Shown: positions 10,088 through 22,156 of the stretch, piece by piece | Position numbering within the stretch: position 1 is the first letter of the stretch | Layout of the letters: each line of letters begins with the position of its first letter | From: Citrobacter youngae | GTDB lineage: Bacteria > Pseudomonadota > Gammaproteobacteria > Enterobacterales > Enterobacteriaceae | NCBI RefSeq assembly: GCF_003818115.1 | Contig: NZ_RPOI01000035.1 | Location: forward strand, 1-64,000 | Reading direction: 5' to 3' | Length of the DNA stretch: 64,000 nucleotides | Notes under the pieces: model-generated | The model's database searches: none | Seen by the model: the letters and a program-made list of their open reading frames with translations, nothing else | Told to the model about the DNA's origin: nothing | Translations under genes and position numbers: made by a program

Positions 10088-10156
10088 ATATGCTGAAAAA
10101 GAGAAACAACAAGACCGGGTTTGCACCCAGTTAGAAGAAGTAAGGTTGGTAATGGA

Positions 10157-10179
10157 TGCGCCGGAAGGGATCCGGCGCA
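10157..10179 (-). other. GC-rich hairpin just downstream of fre
   Basis: TGCGCCGGA (10157-10165) and TCCGGCGCA (10171-10179) form a perfect 9-base stem with a 5-base loop, 6 bases after the fre stop. Neither strand has a U-tract after the stem, so it is more likely an mRNA-stabilising 3' hairpin or degenerate REP-like unit than an intrinsic terminator. Confidence 0.55.
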
Positions 10180-10185
10180 CAGCGC

Positions 10186-10887
10186 TTAAATGAACGCGAA
10201 AGCGTCGCCAAACAGGCGATCTTCACGCGCACTACGTTCATTGCAGAACAGGTCGCGCGCGATTTTAGCCATCTCGAAACGCCCGGCGATATAAATATCA
10301 TGTTCCGCCAGAGTGCCGTAATCCTGTAATACTGCCGTTAATACGGTTCCCGTACGACCACGCCAGCCGTCTTCAGGCTGCTCTACCACCGGCTCAACGC
10401 GCAGGTTCGGGTGATTCACCGACAATGCTTCCAGCTCTGAGAGATCGTAGAGATGCTTCTCTTCGCGCCCGCCCCAGTAAATAGTGATATCGCGGTTTGG
10501 ATTGCGCGCCAGCGCGGTAAGCAGAATAGAACGCACGTAAGAGAACCCTGTACCTCCGGCAATCAGGATCAGCGGACGATTCTCATCATCCCGCAGCCAG
10601 GCTTCACCGTGCGGGATATCGACCTTAATTTCCCGATCTTTCAGAATTCGGTCCATAACAGCCATGGCATAAAGATTTAGCTCAGAAGCACCCACGTGCA
10701 GCTCAATGAACCCATGCTCATCCGGCGTAGATGCCATGGAGAACGGGCGTTTATCACGTTCGTCCATCACGACCATTAAATACTGACCTGCACGAAAGGA
10801 AAACGCCGCGTCCGGCACTAAACGTACGCGATATACGGTGTCAGTGATAGCTTCTACCGAGGTCACTTTACAGCTTAAGGTTGTCAT
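10186..10887 (-). CDS. fre: NAD(P)H-flavin reductase Fre
   Basis: This 233-residue soluble enzyme reduces free FMN and FAD with NAD(P)H. The reduced flavin feeds other enzymes, including the UbiX-UbiD prenyl-FMN pathway, so its position after ubiD makes sense. RPFSMAS (about residues 46-52) binds the flavin isoalloxazine and ribityl part, and [13 protein letters not shown] (about 109-121) is the pyridine nucleotide loop. The ATG at 10887 gives the standard E. coli length, 40 bases after ubiD. An in-frame extension to 10947 would overlap ubiD and lacks homology. Its downstream neighbour is the accessory ROK-lacI module instead of fadA. Confidence 0.95.
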   Translation of the reverse strand: MTTLSCKVTSVEAITDTVYRVRLVPDAAFSFRAGQYLMVVMDERDKRPFSMASTPDEHGFIELHVGASELNLYAMAVMDRILKDREIKVDIPHGEAWLRDDENRPLILIAGGTGFSYVRSILLTALARNPNRDITIYWGGREEKHLYDLSELEALSVNHPNLRVEPVVEQPEDGWRGRTGTVLTAVLQDYGTLAEHDIYIAGRFEMAKIARDLFCNERSAREDRLFGDAFAFI

Positions 10888-10927
10888 GCGCTCTCTCTGT
10901 CGGATCAATAGGCAAAACGATCGCGCC

Positions 10928-12421
10928 TCAGGCGCTTTTGCCGTCATTAAAGATGGCTAATTCATCCCAAATTGCGTCAATACGCGCAGTCACTTCAGGA
11001 TCTTTTTTAATCGGGCGTCCCCACTCTCGTTGGGTTTCACCCGGCCATTTATTTGTGGCATCCAGCCCCATTTTTGAACCAAGGCCGGAAACCGGCGAGG
11101 CAAAGTCCAGGTAATCAATCGGCGTATTCTCTACCAGTACCGTATCCCGGGCCGGGTCCATACGGGTAGTAATTGCCCAAATCACATCGTTCCAGTCACG
11201 TGCGTTGACATCATCATCGCAGACAATAACAAATTTGGTGTACATAAACTGACGCAAAAATGACCAAACGCCCATCATGACGCGTTTGGCATGACCCGCG
11301 TACTGTTTTTTCATCGTCACCACGGCCAGTCGATAAGAACAACCTTCCGGCGGCAGATAAAAGTCGACGATTTCCGGGAACTGCTTTTGCAGAATAGGAA
11401 CAAAGACCTCATTCAGCGCCACACCGAGAACCGCTGGCTCATCTGGTGGGCGTCCGGTGTAGGTGGAGTGATAAATCGCATCTTCACGTTGGGTAATGTG
11501 GGTGACGGTGAAAACCGGGAAGCTATCCACTTCATTGTAATAACCCGTATGATCGCCATACGGTCCTTCCGGTGCCAGTTCACCCGGCTCGATATAACCT
11601 TCCAGTACGATTTCAGCGCTGGCGGGTACTTCGAGATCGTTGGAGATGCATTTGACGACTTCGGTCTTGGTGCCACGCAGCAGCCCGGCGAAGGCGTACT
11701 CTGATAATGTATCAGGTACAGGGGTCACCGCGCCCAGAATGGTCGCCGGGTCTGCCCCTAACGCAACGGAGACTGGGAAACGCTCACCAGGGTGTGCAGC
11801 GCACCACTCCTGATAATCCAGCGCGCCGCCACGATGTGAAAGCCAACGCATAATGAGCTTATTTTTGCCAATCAACTGTTGGCGATAAATACCCAGATTC
11901 TGTCGCTCTTTATGCGGACCACGCGTGACGGTGAGTCCCCATGTAATCAGTGGCGCTGCATCTTCCGGCCAGCAGGTCATAATCGGAATGCGGTTTAAAT
12001 CAACGTCATCGCCTGAGTAGATTTTTTGCTGACAAGGCGCACCGCGTAGCCGTTTGGTCGGCATGTTCAGCACCTGCTTGAACTGTGGCAGCTTATCAAA
12101 CAGATCGCGGAATCCTTTCGGCGGCTCCGGCTCTTTTAAAAACGCCAACAGCTTACCAACTTCCCGTAGTGCTGAGACATCTTCTTGCCCCATCCCCATG
12201 GCGACACGCTTCGGCGTGCCAAACAGATTGCACAGCACCGGCATTGAATAGCCTTTTGGATTCTCAAACAGCAGCGCAGGCCCACCGGCACGCAAGGTGC
12301 GATCGGCAATTTCAGTGATCTCCAGATGGGGATCCACTGGAAGCGTAATGCGTTTGAGCTCGCCCTGCTGTTCAAGCTGCGTCAGGAAGTCGCGTAAATC
12401 GTGATATTTCATGGCGTCCAT
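10928..12421 (-). CDS. ubiD: 4-hydroxy-3-polyprenylbenzoate decarboxylase UbiD
   Basis: The 497-residue enzyme has exactly the E. coli UbiD length. It uses prenylated FMN (made by UbiX) to decarboxylate 3-octaprenyl-4-hydroxybenzoate in ubiquinone synthesis. It starts [13 protein letters not shown] and contains the family segments [13 protein letters not shown] and NLGIYRQQ, plus the acid-rich catalytic region around [12 protein letters not shown]. It is the first gene of the leftward ubiD-fre pair and is divergent from rfaH. The other ubi genes in this window (ubiE, ubiJ, ubiB) are transcribed separately. Confidence 0.96.
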   Translation of the reverse strand: MDAMKYHDLRDFLTQLEQQGELKRITLPVDPHLEITEIADRTLRAGGPALLFENPKGYSMPVLCNLFGTPKRVAMGMGQEDVSALREVGKLLAFLKEPEPPKGFRDLFDKLPQFKQVLNMPTKRLRGAPCQQKIYSGDDVDLNRIPIMTCWPEDAAPLITWGLTVTRGPHKERQNLGIYRQQLIGKNKLIMRWLSHRGGALDYQEWCAAHPGERFPVSVALGADPATILGAVTPVPDTLSEYAFAGLLRGTKTEVVKCISNDLEVPASAEIVLEGYIEPGELAPEGPYGDHTGYYNEVDSFPVFTVTHITQREDAIYHSTYTGRPPDEPAVLGVALNEVFVPILQKQFPEIVDFYLPPEGCSYRLAVVTMKKQYAGHAKRVMMGVWSFLRQFMYTKFVIVCDDDVNARDWNDVIWAITTRMDPARDTVLVENTPIDYLDFASPVSGLGSKMGLDATNKWPGETQREWGRPIKKDPEVTARIDAIWDELAIFNDGKSA

Positions 12422-12587
12422 TATGGCCTCTGTGTAAGCGCCTCATTATACGGCGTTCATCATTGTGATGCTGTATTTTTGTTAAATTAGCGTGAACTCT
12501 GGCAACCAACACCGATGAGGCTTGAAAGATGAAGTGTATAATGACTTTTGCTATGCTTGCGCTCAGAACAAGCGGATAAGAGTTATT

Positions 12588-13076
12588 ATGCAAGCCTGGT
12601 ATTTACTGTACTGCAAACGCGGGCAACTTCAACGTGCCCAGGAACACCTGGAAAGACAAGCAGTAAACTGTTTGACGCCAATGATCACCCTGGAAAAAAT
12701 GGTGCGTGGTAAACGTACCACAGTCAGTGAGCCACTTTTCCCTAATTACATGTTTGTCGAGTTCGATCCGGAAGTGATCCACACCACGACCATCAATGCG
12801 ACACGTGGCGTTAGCCATTTTGTACGTTTTGGAGCGACACCAGCCACCGTCCCCTCTCCCGTCATTCACCAGCTTTCTATCTACAAGCCCGAAGGAATTG
12901 TTGACCCGGAAACGCCGCATCCTGGAGACTGCGTCATTATCACTGAAGGGGCATTTGAAGGGTTGAAGGCGATTTTCACCGAACCCGACGGCGAAGCACG
13001 TTCCATGCTCCTGCTTAACCTGTTGAATAAAGAGGTTAAGCAGAGCGTGAAAAACACCGGCTTTCGAAAAATATAA
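12588..13076 (+). CDS. rfaH: Transcription antitermination protein RfaH
   Basis: This 162-residue NusG paralog binds RNA polymerase paused at ops elements and promotes transcription and translation of long operons such as LPS core, capsule and haemolysin operons. The NusG-like N-terminal domain spans about residues 1-100. The C-terminal part (about 113-162) is the segment known to refold from alpha-hairpin to beta-barrel KOW. The ATG at 12588 yields the standard [14 protein letters not shown] start. An open frame reaching back to 12522 is not conserved. It is convergent with tatD, with only 10 bases between the stops and no visible terminator in the gap. Confidence 0.95.
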   Translation: MQAWYLLYCKRGQLQRAQEHLERQAVNCLTPMITLEKMVRGKRTTVSEPLFPNYMFVEFDPEVIHTTTINATRGVSHFVRFGATPATVPSPVIHQLSIYKPEGIVDPETPHPGDCVIITEGAFEGLKAIFTEPDGEARSMLLLNLLNKEVKQSVKNTGFRKI

Positions 13077-13086
13077 ACAGACTGAC

Positions 13087-13869
13087 TCAGAAGGTCACTT
13101 CGAATAACGTTCTGACGTTGGCATCAATCGCCGTTGATAGCCACTGAGGATCTTCCCCGCGCCAGTGCGCAATACGCTCAAGAATATGCGGCAGGTGTGC
13201 AGGTTCATTGCGTCGGGAAGTCGGCTTCGGGGCCAGATCGCGTGGGAGTAAATAGGGCGCGTCTGTTTCTATCAGCAGCCTTTCCACTGGGATAAACGGC
13301 AGTAGCTCCCGTAGTTCCATACCCCGACGCTCATCACAGACCCATCCGGTAATCCCGATATAAAGCCCTCTGTCCACGCAGTCCTGCATCTCCCGGCGCG
13401 AACCAGTGAAACAGTGCAGCACTGCGCCGGGGAGGCTGTCCAGCCAGGGTTCCAGCAGCGTCAGAAAACGTTCGTGGGCATCCCGACAATGCATGAAAAC
13501 AGGCATCTGCAATTCGGCGGCAATACGCAATTGCGCCTCAAAAGCCCGTTCCTGTTCCTGCGCAGTGGAGTAATTACGATTGAAATCCAGGCCACACTCA
13601 CCAATGGCGACCACTTCAGACTGGTTCGCCAGTGCAATAATTTCCGCCTGTGTTGAGGATTGCCATTGGCTACTGTCATGCGGGTGGACGCCAGCTGTGG
13701 ACCAGCAATGTGGATAATGCTGTGCCAACTTTAGCGCCTGCTGGCTTTCATGCAGGTTTGTTCCGGTCAGAAGCATGCCGTTTACACCCGCAGCAAAGGC
13801 GCGCGCCACAACCTCATCCCTGTCTTTCGCAAATTGTGAACTGGTTAGATTAACGCCAATATCAAACAT
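13087..13869 (-). CDS. tatD: 3'-5' ssDNA/RNA exonuclease TatD
   Basis: The 260-residue TIM-barrel metal-dependent hydrolase is the family's usual length. TatD degrades single-stranded DNA and RNA and participates in DNA repair. It is not needed for Tat export despite its operon. The metal-binding motifs are seen in order: GECGLDF (Glu), [10 protein letters not shown] (His), LHCFTG (His) and IETDAPYL (Asp). The ATG at 13869 follows GGGAGGAAGC. Four more in-frame codons upstream (to 13881) would remove this ribosome site. It is the last gene of the tatA-tatB-tatC-tatD run, 41 bases after tatC. Confidence 0.95.
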   Translation of the reverse strand: MFDIGVNLTSSQFAKDRDEVVARAFAAGVNGMLLTGTNLHESQQALKLAQHYPHCWSTAGVHPHDSSQWQSSTQAEIIALANQSEVVAIGECGLDFNRNYSTAQEQERAFEAQLRIAAELQMPVFMHCRDAHERFLTLLEPWLDSLPGAVLHCFTGSRREMQDCVDRGLYIGITGWVCDERRGMELRELLPFIPVERLLIETDAPYLLPRDLAPKPTSRRNEPAHLPHILERIAHWRGEDPQWLSTAIDANVRTLFEVTF

Positions 13870-13910
13870 GCTTCCTCCCATATGACAACCGCCCTTACGG
13901 GCGGCTGAAT

Positions 13911-14702
13911 TTACTCTTCGGTTTTCTCGGTGGCTTCGGCTTCTTTCGCATTCTCAGCCTCGTTGTCTTCGTCTCGCGTACGTCGCTTGCCGACATAAAA
14001 ACGAGAGAAGAAAACACCCACCTCGAACAGGCAGTACATCGGTATCGCCAACAGCGTTTGCGAGAAGACATCTGGTGGAGTCAGTAACATCCCCACGACA
14101 AATGCCCCGACAACTACGTAAGGACGTTTCTTACGTAGGTCCTCAGGTGTCGTAATGCCCATCCAGCACAACAATACAATGGCGACAGGAACCTCAAAAG
14201 AGACACCAAACGCCATAAACAGCGCCATGACAAAGCTGAGATAACTGGCAATGTCTGTCGAAACCTGCACGCCTTGCGGAGCTGTGTTGGCAAGGAAGCC
14301 AAACGCCAACGGGAAGACGACAAAATAGGCGAATGCCATCCCGATATAGAACAACAGCGAACTTGAGACCAGCAGCGGCACGACAAGGCGACGTTCATGC
14401 TTATACAAAGCAGGCGCAATAAATGCCCATACCTGGTACAGGATCACTGGTGCCGACAGGATCAGCGACACCATAAAGGTTAGCTTTATCGGGGTAAAGA
14501 ACGGTGAAGCCACATCGGTGGCGATCATCGTTGCACCCTGAGGCATCTGCTTAATCAGCGGTGCCGCAACCATATGGTAAATGTCGTTGGCAAAATAAAC
14601 CAACGCCAGAAAGATCACCATAACCGCAATAATGCAGTTCAGGAGTCGCTTACGCAGCTCAATAAGATGCGTGATGAGCGGTTGAGTATCTTCTACAGAC
14701 AT
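13911..14702 (-). CDS. tatC: Sec-independent protein translocase TatC
   Basis: The 263-residue polytopic membrane protein has six predicted transmembrane segments and is slightly longer than the 258 residues of E. coli TatC. TatC binds the twin-arginine signal peptide together with TatB and forms the receptor core. Conserved features are the cytosolic N-terminus [10 protein letters not shown], the FxxFxxP-type region FTPIKLTFM and [17 protein letters not shown] with the important Glu. The tail is charged ([17 protein letters not shown]) and accounts for the extra length. It begins 2 bases after the tatB stop. Confidence 0.96.
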   Translation of the reverse strand: MSVEDTQPLITHLIELRKRLLNCIIAVMVIFLALVYFANDIYHMVAAPLIKQMPQGATMIATDVASPFFTPIKLTFMVSLILSAPVILYQVWAFIAPALYKHERRLVVPLLVSSSLLFYIGMAFAYFVVFPLAFGFLANTAPQGVQVSTDIASYLSFVMALFMAFGVSFEVPVAIVLLCWMGITTPEDLRKKRPYVVVGAFVVGMLLTPPDVFSQTLLAIPMYCLFEVGVFFSRFYVGKRRTRDEDNEAENAKEAEATEKTEE

Positions 14703-14704
14703 GT

Positions 14705-15253
14705 TTACGGTTTATCACTCGACGAGGGTGAGGATTCGACAGCAGGTGCAGCAGGTTTCTTTTCCGCGTCCATCGACGTAACGGAAACAGTGTCCTTCAA
14801 CTCCGGCGTGTCAGCACCCGTGGATTCCGGTTTTTGCTCCGGCGAACTGGCCTGTGCTTCAGCAGTAGCAGGGGTAACCCCCTCGTGCTGCGCTTCACTT
14901 CCTTTCACTACAGGGTTATGGATAGTGTGCGCTTCATCGCTCGCTTTCTCAGGATCGTGCACGCTGTAAGAACGCTTCATCGACTCAGCCGCTTCACGCA
15001 GCTCATCCATCGATGCTTTCAGCTCCGGCGTCAAATTTGTCAGGCTCGCTTTCTCTACTTTCTTCAGGCTGTCCTGAAACTCCTGAAGCTTAAGCTCCTG
15101 GGTCAGTTCATTCTGCACAGTAGTTGCAAGAGAGCGCAGCGCACGGACCCAGCCCGCGACCGTTTTTACTGCCACTGGCAATCGTTGTGGCCCCAGTACG
15201 ATGAGGCCGATAACGAACACCAATAACAGTTCGCTAAAACCGATATCAAACAC
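14705..15253 (-). CDS. tatB: Sec-independent protein translocase TatB
   Basis: The 182-residue protein (E. coli 171) has an N-terminal transmembrane helix ([19 protein letters not shown]), then the GPQRLP hinge and a long amphipathic/coiled region. The low-complexity tail is rich in Glu, Pro, Ser and Ala. It partners TatC in recognising twin-arginine precursors at the inner membrane. The extra length lies in the unstructured tail, which varies freely in this family. It sits 3 bases after tatA within the tatABCD operon. Confidence 0.95.
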   Translation of the reverse strand: MFDIGFSELLLVFVIGLIVLGPQRLPVAVKTVAGWVRALRSLATTVQNELTQELKLQEFQDSLKKVEKASLTNLTPELKASMDELREAAESMKRSYSVHDPEKASDEAHTIHNPVVKGSEAQHEGVTPATAEAQASSPEQKPESTGADTPELKDTVSVTSMDAEKKPAAPAVESSPSSSDKP

Positions 15254-15256
15254 GGA

Positions 15257-15511
15257 TTATACCTGCTCTTTATCTTGGCTTTTGGCGTCTTCTTTCTTCA
15301 CTTCACCCTGCTTATCGGTGATGGATTTAGCGGTAAAATCAGCGTCCTGGCTGGTTTTATCCTGCTTAGGTTCATCATCACCCATCGCTTTCTTGAAGCC
15401 TTTAATAGACGCGCCAAGGTCGGAACCGATGGAGCCGAGTTTCTTGGTGCCAAATAGCAGTACAACGATGACGGCAATGATCAACAACTGCCAAATACTG
15501 ATACCACCCAT
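15257..15511 (-). CDS. tatA: Sec-independent protein translocase TatA
   Basis: This 84-residue protein (89 in E. coli) has one N-terminal transmembrane helix ([18 protein letters not shown]), the [14 protein letters not shown] hinge plus amphipathic helix, and a highly charged cytosolic tail. TatA oligomerises on the TatBC-substrate complex to let folded proteins cross the inner membrane. It lies 78 bases after ubiB, enough space for the constitutive tat promoter known in E. coli, although I cannot pick a convincing -35/-10 pair. Confidence 0.95.
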   Translation of the reverse strand: MGGISIWQLLIIAVIVVLLFGTKKLGSIGSDLGASIKGFKKAMGDDEPKQDKTSQDADFTAKSITDKQGEVKKEDAKSQDKEQV

Positions 15512-15589
15512 ACATGTTCCTCTGTCATAGATGATGAATTAATAAGGCCGTAGTATACGTTACACGACCTGCTTTGGGCGATGAAAAAA

Positions 15590-17832
<2,243 letters not shown>

Positions 17833-17845
17833 CCCCAATCTCCTG

Positions 17846-18601
17846 TCAGAACTTGTAGCCACGATGCAGCGCAACGACACCTGCCGTCAGGTTGTAGTAA
17901 TCAACGCTTTCGAACCCGGCATCTTGCATCATTGCTTTTAAGGTGTCCTGATCGGGATGCATGCGGATGGATTCCGCCAGATAGCGATAACTGTCTGCAT
18001 CGCTTGCTACCATGGAGCCAATGCGCGGCAGAACGTGGAAAGAGTATGCGTCGTAGGCTTTGCTCAGAGGTTCGATAATCGGCTTGGAGAATTCCAGCAC
18101 CAGTAGACGTCCGCCCGGCTTCAACACGCGATACATAGAGCGTAATGCTTTGTCTTTATCCGTAACGTTGCGCAGACCGAAAGAGATGGTGATGCAGTCA
18201 AACGTGTTGTCAGGGAAAGGTAGTGCTTCCGCATTCGCCTGAACGTACTCAACGTTACCCACCACACCAATATTGCGCAGCTTTTCGCGACCCATTTTGA
18301 GCATTGAGTCATTGATATCCGCCAGCACAACTTTGCCGGTTTCGCCTACCATGCGAGAGAATTTCGCCGTCAGATCGCCGGTACCGCCAGCCAAATCGAG
18401 AACGGTTTGTCCGCGACGCACGCCACTGCAGTCAATGGTGAAGCGCTTCCACAAACGATGAATGCCGAATGACATTAAGTCATTCATAACGTCATATTTA
18501 GAGGCCACAGAATGAAAAACGTGGGCCACCATGTCAGCTTTCTGCTCTTTAGCGACGGTCTGAAAGCCAAAGTGCGTCGTTTCTTGTGAATTATCCACCA
18601 T
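17846..18601 (-). CDS. ubiE: Ubiquinone/menaquinone methyltransferase UbiE
   Basis: The 251-residue class I SAM-dependent C-methyltransferase serves both the ubiquinone pathway (C2 methylation) and the last step of menaquinone synthesis. The SAM loop is [12 protein letters not shown] (about residues 67-78), followed by ADINDSML (motif II) and [13 protein letters not shown] (UbiE signature). It heads the leftward ubiE-ubiJ-ubiB-tat series. Its length equals that of E. coli. Confidence 0.97.
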   Translation of the reverse strand: MVDNSQETTHFGFQTVAKEQKADMVAHVFHSVASKYDVMNDLMSFGIHRLWKRFTIDCSGVRRGQTVLDLAGGTGDLTAKFSRMVGETGKVVLADINDSMLKMGREKLRNIGVVGNVEYVQANAEALPFPDNTFDCITISFGLRNVTDKDKALRSMYRVLKPGGRLLVLEFSKPIIEPLSKAYDAYSFHVLPRIGSMVASDADSYRYLAESIRMHPDQDTLKAMMQDAGFESVDYYNLTAGVVALHRGYKF

Positions 18602-18695
18602 CTCAGTGCCTGCTCATTCAAAAAATGTTCGAGAAGTGTAACAGATTGGGCCAATTTGCCCTACCCTTCTGCCGGGTTCAACTACCCCAAATGGA

Positions 18696-20126
18696 CTAGC
18701 TTGATTGCTGATTTACCGCTTCATCATCGGGGTAAGGCTCATCTTGTTGCGTCTCAGGGACCGAGCGCAAACGGTACTCTTCATCCTGCGTAGTGGCTTG
18801 TTCAGCCAGCTCAGGATTAATCTCGCGCTTAATTTCCACCCCTAAACTACGAAACGCCTCTGCCTGCGACAAGACGTTTCCACGGCCTGAAGAGAGTTTT
18901 TTCATCGCCTGTCGGTAGTTATCCTGGGCTTTGTCCAGGCTTTGACCGATTGCCGACATATCATCCACAAACAACCGCATTTTGTCGTAAAGTTTGCTGG
19001 CCCGATCGGCAATGTGTTGCGCATTACGGCTCTGATGCTCGTAGCGCCACAGGTTGGCAATCGTGCGCAATGCCACCAACAGCGTGGTAGGGCTGACCAG
19101 CATAATGTTATTTCTAAGCGCTTCGGTAATCAGTTCGGGCTGTCTGTCGAGCGCCAGTAAAAAAGCAGGCTCGACGGGGATAAACATCAGCACATAGTCA
19201 AGCGTACGTAACCCAGGAAGCTGCTGATAGTCTTTGCGACCCAGCAGACGAATGTGGTTGCGCACCGAAGCGATGTGCTCCTGCAACGCGCTCTCGCGGG
19301 TGAATTCATCTTCAGCGTTAAAATAGCGTTCATAGGCGACCAGCGTCATTTTCGCGTCGATCACCACATCTTTGCCCTGCGGTAGTCGGACAATAACATC
19401 TGGCTGCATCCGCGAGCGCACATCATTCTCGATGCTAACCTGGGTTTCGTATTCATAGCCTTCGCGCAGACCGGAAGCCTCAAGCACCCGCGTGAGTACG
19501 ACTTCGCCCCAGTTACCCTGCGTTTTGTTATCGCCTTTTAATGCCCGCGTCAGGTTTACCGCTTCCTGTGCCATCTGCGCGTTCAGTTGCTGAAGATTAC
19601 GAATTTCGTGCGCCAGGGTATGACGTTCCTGTGCCTCTTTACCGAAGCTGTCCTGAACCTGGCGGCGAAAACCGTCCAGTTGTTCGCGAAGCGGTGCCAG
19701 CAGGCTGTTCAGGCTTTGGCGATTTTGCTCATCTACGCGGCGATTGCTGTGCTCGAATATACGGTTCGCCAGATTCTCAAACTGTTCGCTCAGGCGCTGT
19801 TCGCTGTTGATCATCTGGCGAATTTTATCTTCCGCATGCTGCTGCGTCGCTTCCAGCCGGGTAGTGACTTCACGGAGATCGGCCTCCAGTGAGGTGTTGA
19901 TACTGTGCAGGCTGCGGAGTTCGTTATTCAGCAGTTCGCACTCATCACGCCAGTGGGCTTCCTGTGAGAGTTGTTGCCGGGCGGCGCTTAGCGCGATATC
20001 CAGTTCACGTCGTTCTTCGATGAGATCGGCACGGATCCTGTCGGCATGCGCTTTTGTTGCCAGCCACCCAACCAGCAGCCCTGCAGCTAACGCCAGCACG
20101 GCACTCATCATAATTGAAATATCCAC
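18696..20126 (-). CDS. rmuC: DNA recombination protein RmuC
   Basis: The 476-residue protein (E. coli 475) has an N-terminal membrane-spanning segment (MMSAVLALAAGLLVGWLA). A long coiled coil (about 25-170) and a PD-(D/E)XK-like RmuC domain (about 190-400, with DVVIDAKMTLVAYERYF) follow. Loss of RmuC raises inversion frequency at short inverted repeats in E. coli, and recent work links it to phage and anti-recombination defence. The tail is acidic. The udp terminator lies upstream, so it is transcribed separately from udp. Confidence 0.93.
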   Translation of the reverse strand: MDISIMMSAVLALAAGLLVGWLATKAHADRIRADLIEERRELDIALSAARQQLSQEAHWRDECELLNNELRSLHSINTSLEADLREVTTRLEATQQHAEDKIRQMINSEQRLSEQFENLANRIFEHSNRRVDEQNRQSLNSLLAPLREQLDGFRRQVQDSFGKEAQERHTLAHEIRNLQQLNAQMAQEAVNLTRALKGDNKTQGNWGEVVLTRVLEASGLREGYEYETQVSIENDVRSRMQPDVIVRLPQGKDVVIDAKMTLVAYERYFNAEDEFTRESALQEHIASVRNHIRLLGRKDYQQLPGLRTLDYVLMFIPVEPAFLLALDRQPELITEALRNNIMLVSPTTLLVALRTIANLWRYEHQSRNAQHIADRASKLYDKMRLFVDDMSAIGQSLDKAQDNYRQAMKKLSSGRGNVLSQAEAFRSLGVEIKREINPELAEQATTQDEEYRLRSVPETQQDEPYPDDEAVNQQSS

Positions 20127-20224
20127 AACGCCCCCTTACAGCAACGACTTACCCGCACAAAATAGAATTGTGCTGTATAAACGTCCAGTTTAAAAGGAAT
20201 TTCCTGCGAGGTACTACGCAAAAT

Positions 20225-20251
20225 AAAAAGGCCGAACGCGTCGGCCTTTTT
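20225..20251 (-). terminator. Bidirectional-type terminator after udp
   Basis: AAAAAGGCCGA (20225-20235) and TCGGCCTTTTT (20241-20251) form a perfect 11-base inverted repeat with a 5-base loop. On the minus strand the right arm's complement ends in a U-run, 15 bases after the udp stop codon. It separates udp from rmuC. Confidence 0.9.
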
Positions 20252-20266
20252 GAATAGACGGGAGAA

Positions 20267-21028
20267 TTACAGTAAACGACGCGCAGCTTCCACCACGATT
20301 TTCACCGCGTGGCTTTCGGTTTGTTTCATCGTTTCCGCATTAGGAATCTCTTGCTGAGTACGGTTCACGATAACACCCGCGACCATACCGGCACGCAGAC
20401 CCTGGCTTGCGCACATGGTCAGCAGCGTGGCAGATTCCATTTCGTAGTTCATAACGCCCATAGACTGCCACTCTTCCATCGAGCCTTTGAAACGGCTCAC
20501 TACGCGACCAGAGAAGGTGTCGTAACGCTCCTGGCCCGGGTAGAAGGTATCAGAAGACGCGGTAACGCCAACGTGGGTAGTGGCGCCGATAGATTTCGCC
20601 GCTTCCACCAGCGCGGTGGTGCACTCGAAGTCTGCAACAGCCGGGAACTCCATTGGCGCAAAGTGCAGGCTTGCGCCGTCCAGACGGACAGACGCCGTGG
20701 TGACCAGGACATCACCCACGTTGATATGCGGCTGGATAGCGCCAGTCGTACCGATACGCAGGAAGGTACGAATGCCCAGCTGTGCCAGTTCTTCAACGGC
20801 AATAGAGGTTGACGGGCCGCCGATACCGGTAGAGCAAACGATCACGGCTTTACCATCCAGCTCAGCACGCCAGGTAGTGAACTCGCGATGAGATGCCAGC
20901 TTAACCGGCTTATCCATCAGCGCGGCGATCTTTTCCACACGCTCCGGGTCGCCAGGGACGATAGCAAGCGTAGCCCCTTGTAAGTCGCTCTTAGTGAGGC
21001 CGAGATGAAAAACATCAGACTTAGACAT
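20267..21028 (-). CDS. udp: Uridine phosphorylase Udp
   Basis: The 253-residue enzyme splits uridine with phosphate into uracil and ribose-1-phosphate in the cytosol. The PNP/UDP phosphorylase family features are [14 protein letters not shown] (phosphate site, about 26-39), [16 protein letters not shown] and [11 protein letters not shown] with the ribose-binding Met-Glu pair. The ATG at 21028 follows AGGAGTTTTT and reproduces the E. coli protein. An upstream in-frame extension to 21067 is not supported. Two CRP sites 52 bases apart lie upstream, the arrangement used by CRP and CytR in E. coli. Confidence 0.96.
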   Translation of the reverse strand: MSKSDVFHLGLTKSDLQGATLAIVPGDPERVEKIAALMDKPVKLASHREFTTWRAELDGKAVIVCSTGIGGPSTSIAVEELAQLGIRTFLRIGTTGAIQPHINVGDVLVTTASVRLDGASLHFAPMEFPAVADFECTTALVEAAKSIGATTHVGVTASSDTFYPGQERYDTFSGRVVSRFKGSMEEWQSMGVMNYEMESATLLTMCASQGLRAGMVAGVIVNRTQQEIPNAETMKQTESHAVKIVVEAARRLL

Positions 21029-21100
21029 AAAAACTCCTCTGTGAATCGGTTTTGTCAGAAGAAGCAAAAATACACTTTACCGAAGGCATGAACATATTTT

Positions 21101-21116
21101 CGTGACAGTCATCACT
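21101..21116. promoter_or_regulatory. Promoter-proximal CRP site of udp
   Basis: CGTGA-CAGTCA-TCACT is a CRP dyad centred at 21108.5. Together with the second site centred at 21160.5, it reproduces the 52-base separation of the two udp CRP sites in E. coli, between which CytR binds. Confidence 0.75.
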
Positions 21117-21152
21117 CTGATGTAAATCAATTGCATTCAATTACCATCAAAC

Positions 21153-21168
21153 AGTGATGCATATCACA
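21153..21168. promoter_or_regulatory. Distal CRP site in the udp-dlhH intergenic region
   Basis: AGTGA-TGCATA-TCACA is a near-consensus CRP dyad. It probably serves udp (leftward). Because dlhH is transcribed rightward from the same 265-base gap, it could also influence dlhH. Confidence 0.75.
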
Positions 21169-21293
21169 TAAATGATGCGATGTAAGGAAGCCCTGCACAA
21201 AAGATAGACCGTTTAAGGCAATGTGGTTCGTTGCATGTGTCTATAGTTAACAATGCGCTTTTTGGCTGAATATTTAAGGGTACGGAGAATACC

Positions 21294-22100
21294 ATGACAA
21301 CACGACAATCTGGTTTTGCACCTGCTGTATCCCCACCGGAGTCCACGACGGTTCACACTCCGGATAACGCGATTATCGCTGGAGTGACATCAATACCATC
21401 ACAAGGCGATGATATGCCTGCGTATTACGCACGGCCGCAACAGACCGATGGTCCGCTGCCCGTCATCATTGTCGTGCAGGAGATTTTTGGTATTCATGAG
21501 CACATTCGTGATGTTTGCCGTCGACTGGCACTGGAAGGATATCTGGCTATCGCACCCGAACTCTATTTTCGCGAAGGCGATCCCAATGACTTTGCCGATA
21601 TCCCGACGCTTCTAAGCGGCCTCGTCGCCAAAGTGCCTGACTCTCAGGTACTGGCCGATTTGGATCACGTCGCCAGCTGGGCCTCCCGCAACGGGGGAGA
21701 TGCGCACCAACTGATGATCACCGGATTTTGCTGGGGCGGGCGCATTACCTGGCTGTATGCCGCACACAATCCACAGCTAAAAGCGGCGGTGGCGTGGTAC
21801 GGCAAACTGGTGGGCGATAAAACGCTGAACTCCCCCAAACACCCTGTCGATATTGCCACCGATCTGAACGCTCCCGTTTTGGGACTGTATGGCGGCCAGG
21901 ATACCAGCATTCCACAAGATACCGTTGAAACAATGCGTCAGGCGCTACGCGCCGCCAATGCGAAAGCGGAAATCGTGGTCTATCCCGATGCCGGGCATGC
22001 ATTTAACGCCGATTATCGCCCGAGCTATCACGAAGAGTCCGCGAAAGACGGCTGGCAGAGAATGCTGGAGTGGTTCGCGCAATACGGTGGGAAGAAATAA
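21294..22100 (+). CDS. dlhH: Dienelactone hydrolase family protein DlhH
   Basis: This 268-residue alpha/beta hydrolase (E. coli DlhH/YsgA is about 271) carries the Cys nucleophile in GFCWGGRITW (about residue 146) and a catalytic His in PDAGHAFNADYRP near the C-terminus. The Asp is probably in GGQDTSIP. Its natural substrate is unknown. Annotation rests on similarity to carboxymethylenebutenolidase. The start at 21294 follows a GGAGAATACC ribosome site. It is divergent from udp and convergent with metE, and the two transcripts share a terminator. Confidence 0.9.
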   Translation: MTTRQSGFAPAVSPPESTTVHTPDNAIIAGVTSIPSQGDDMPAYYARPQQTDGPLPVIIVVQEIFGIHEHIRDVCRRLALEGYLAIAPELYFREGDPNDFADIPTLLSGLVAKVPDSQVLADLDHVASWASRNGGDAHQLMITGFCWGGRITWLYAAHNPQLKAAVAWYGKLVGDKTLNSPKHPVDIATDLNAPVLGLYGGQDTSIPQDTVETMRQALRAANAKAEIVVYPDAGHAFNADYRPSYHEESAKDGWQRMLEWFAQYGGKK

Positions 22101-22120
22101 TTCCCGCCAGGCAAACCAAT

Positions 22121-22156
22121 AAACAAAACGGAGGCATCAGCCTCCGTTTTGTTTTT
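22121..22156. terminator. Bidirectional terminator between dlhH and metE
   Basis: AAACAAAACGGAGGC (22121-22135) and GCCTCCGTTTTGTTT (22140-22154) form a perfect 15-base inverted repeat with a 4-base loop. T-rich stretches on both strands serve the two convergent genes. The right arm touches the metE stop codon at 22155. Confidence 0.93.

Noticed and set aside
10157-10179. Hairpin after fre as an intrinsic terminator
   Set aside because: The stem is strong but no U-tract follows on the minus strand, so I list it only as a hairpin.
21164-21346. A 60-codon open frame in the udp-dlhH gap
   Set aside because: It overlaps the CRP site and the start of dlhH, with no ribosome site.
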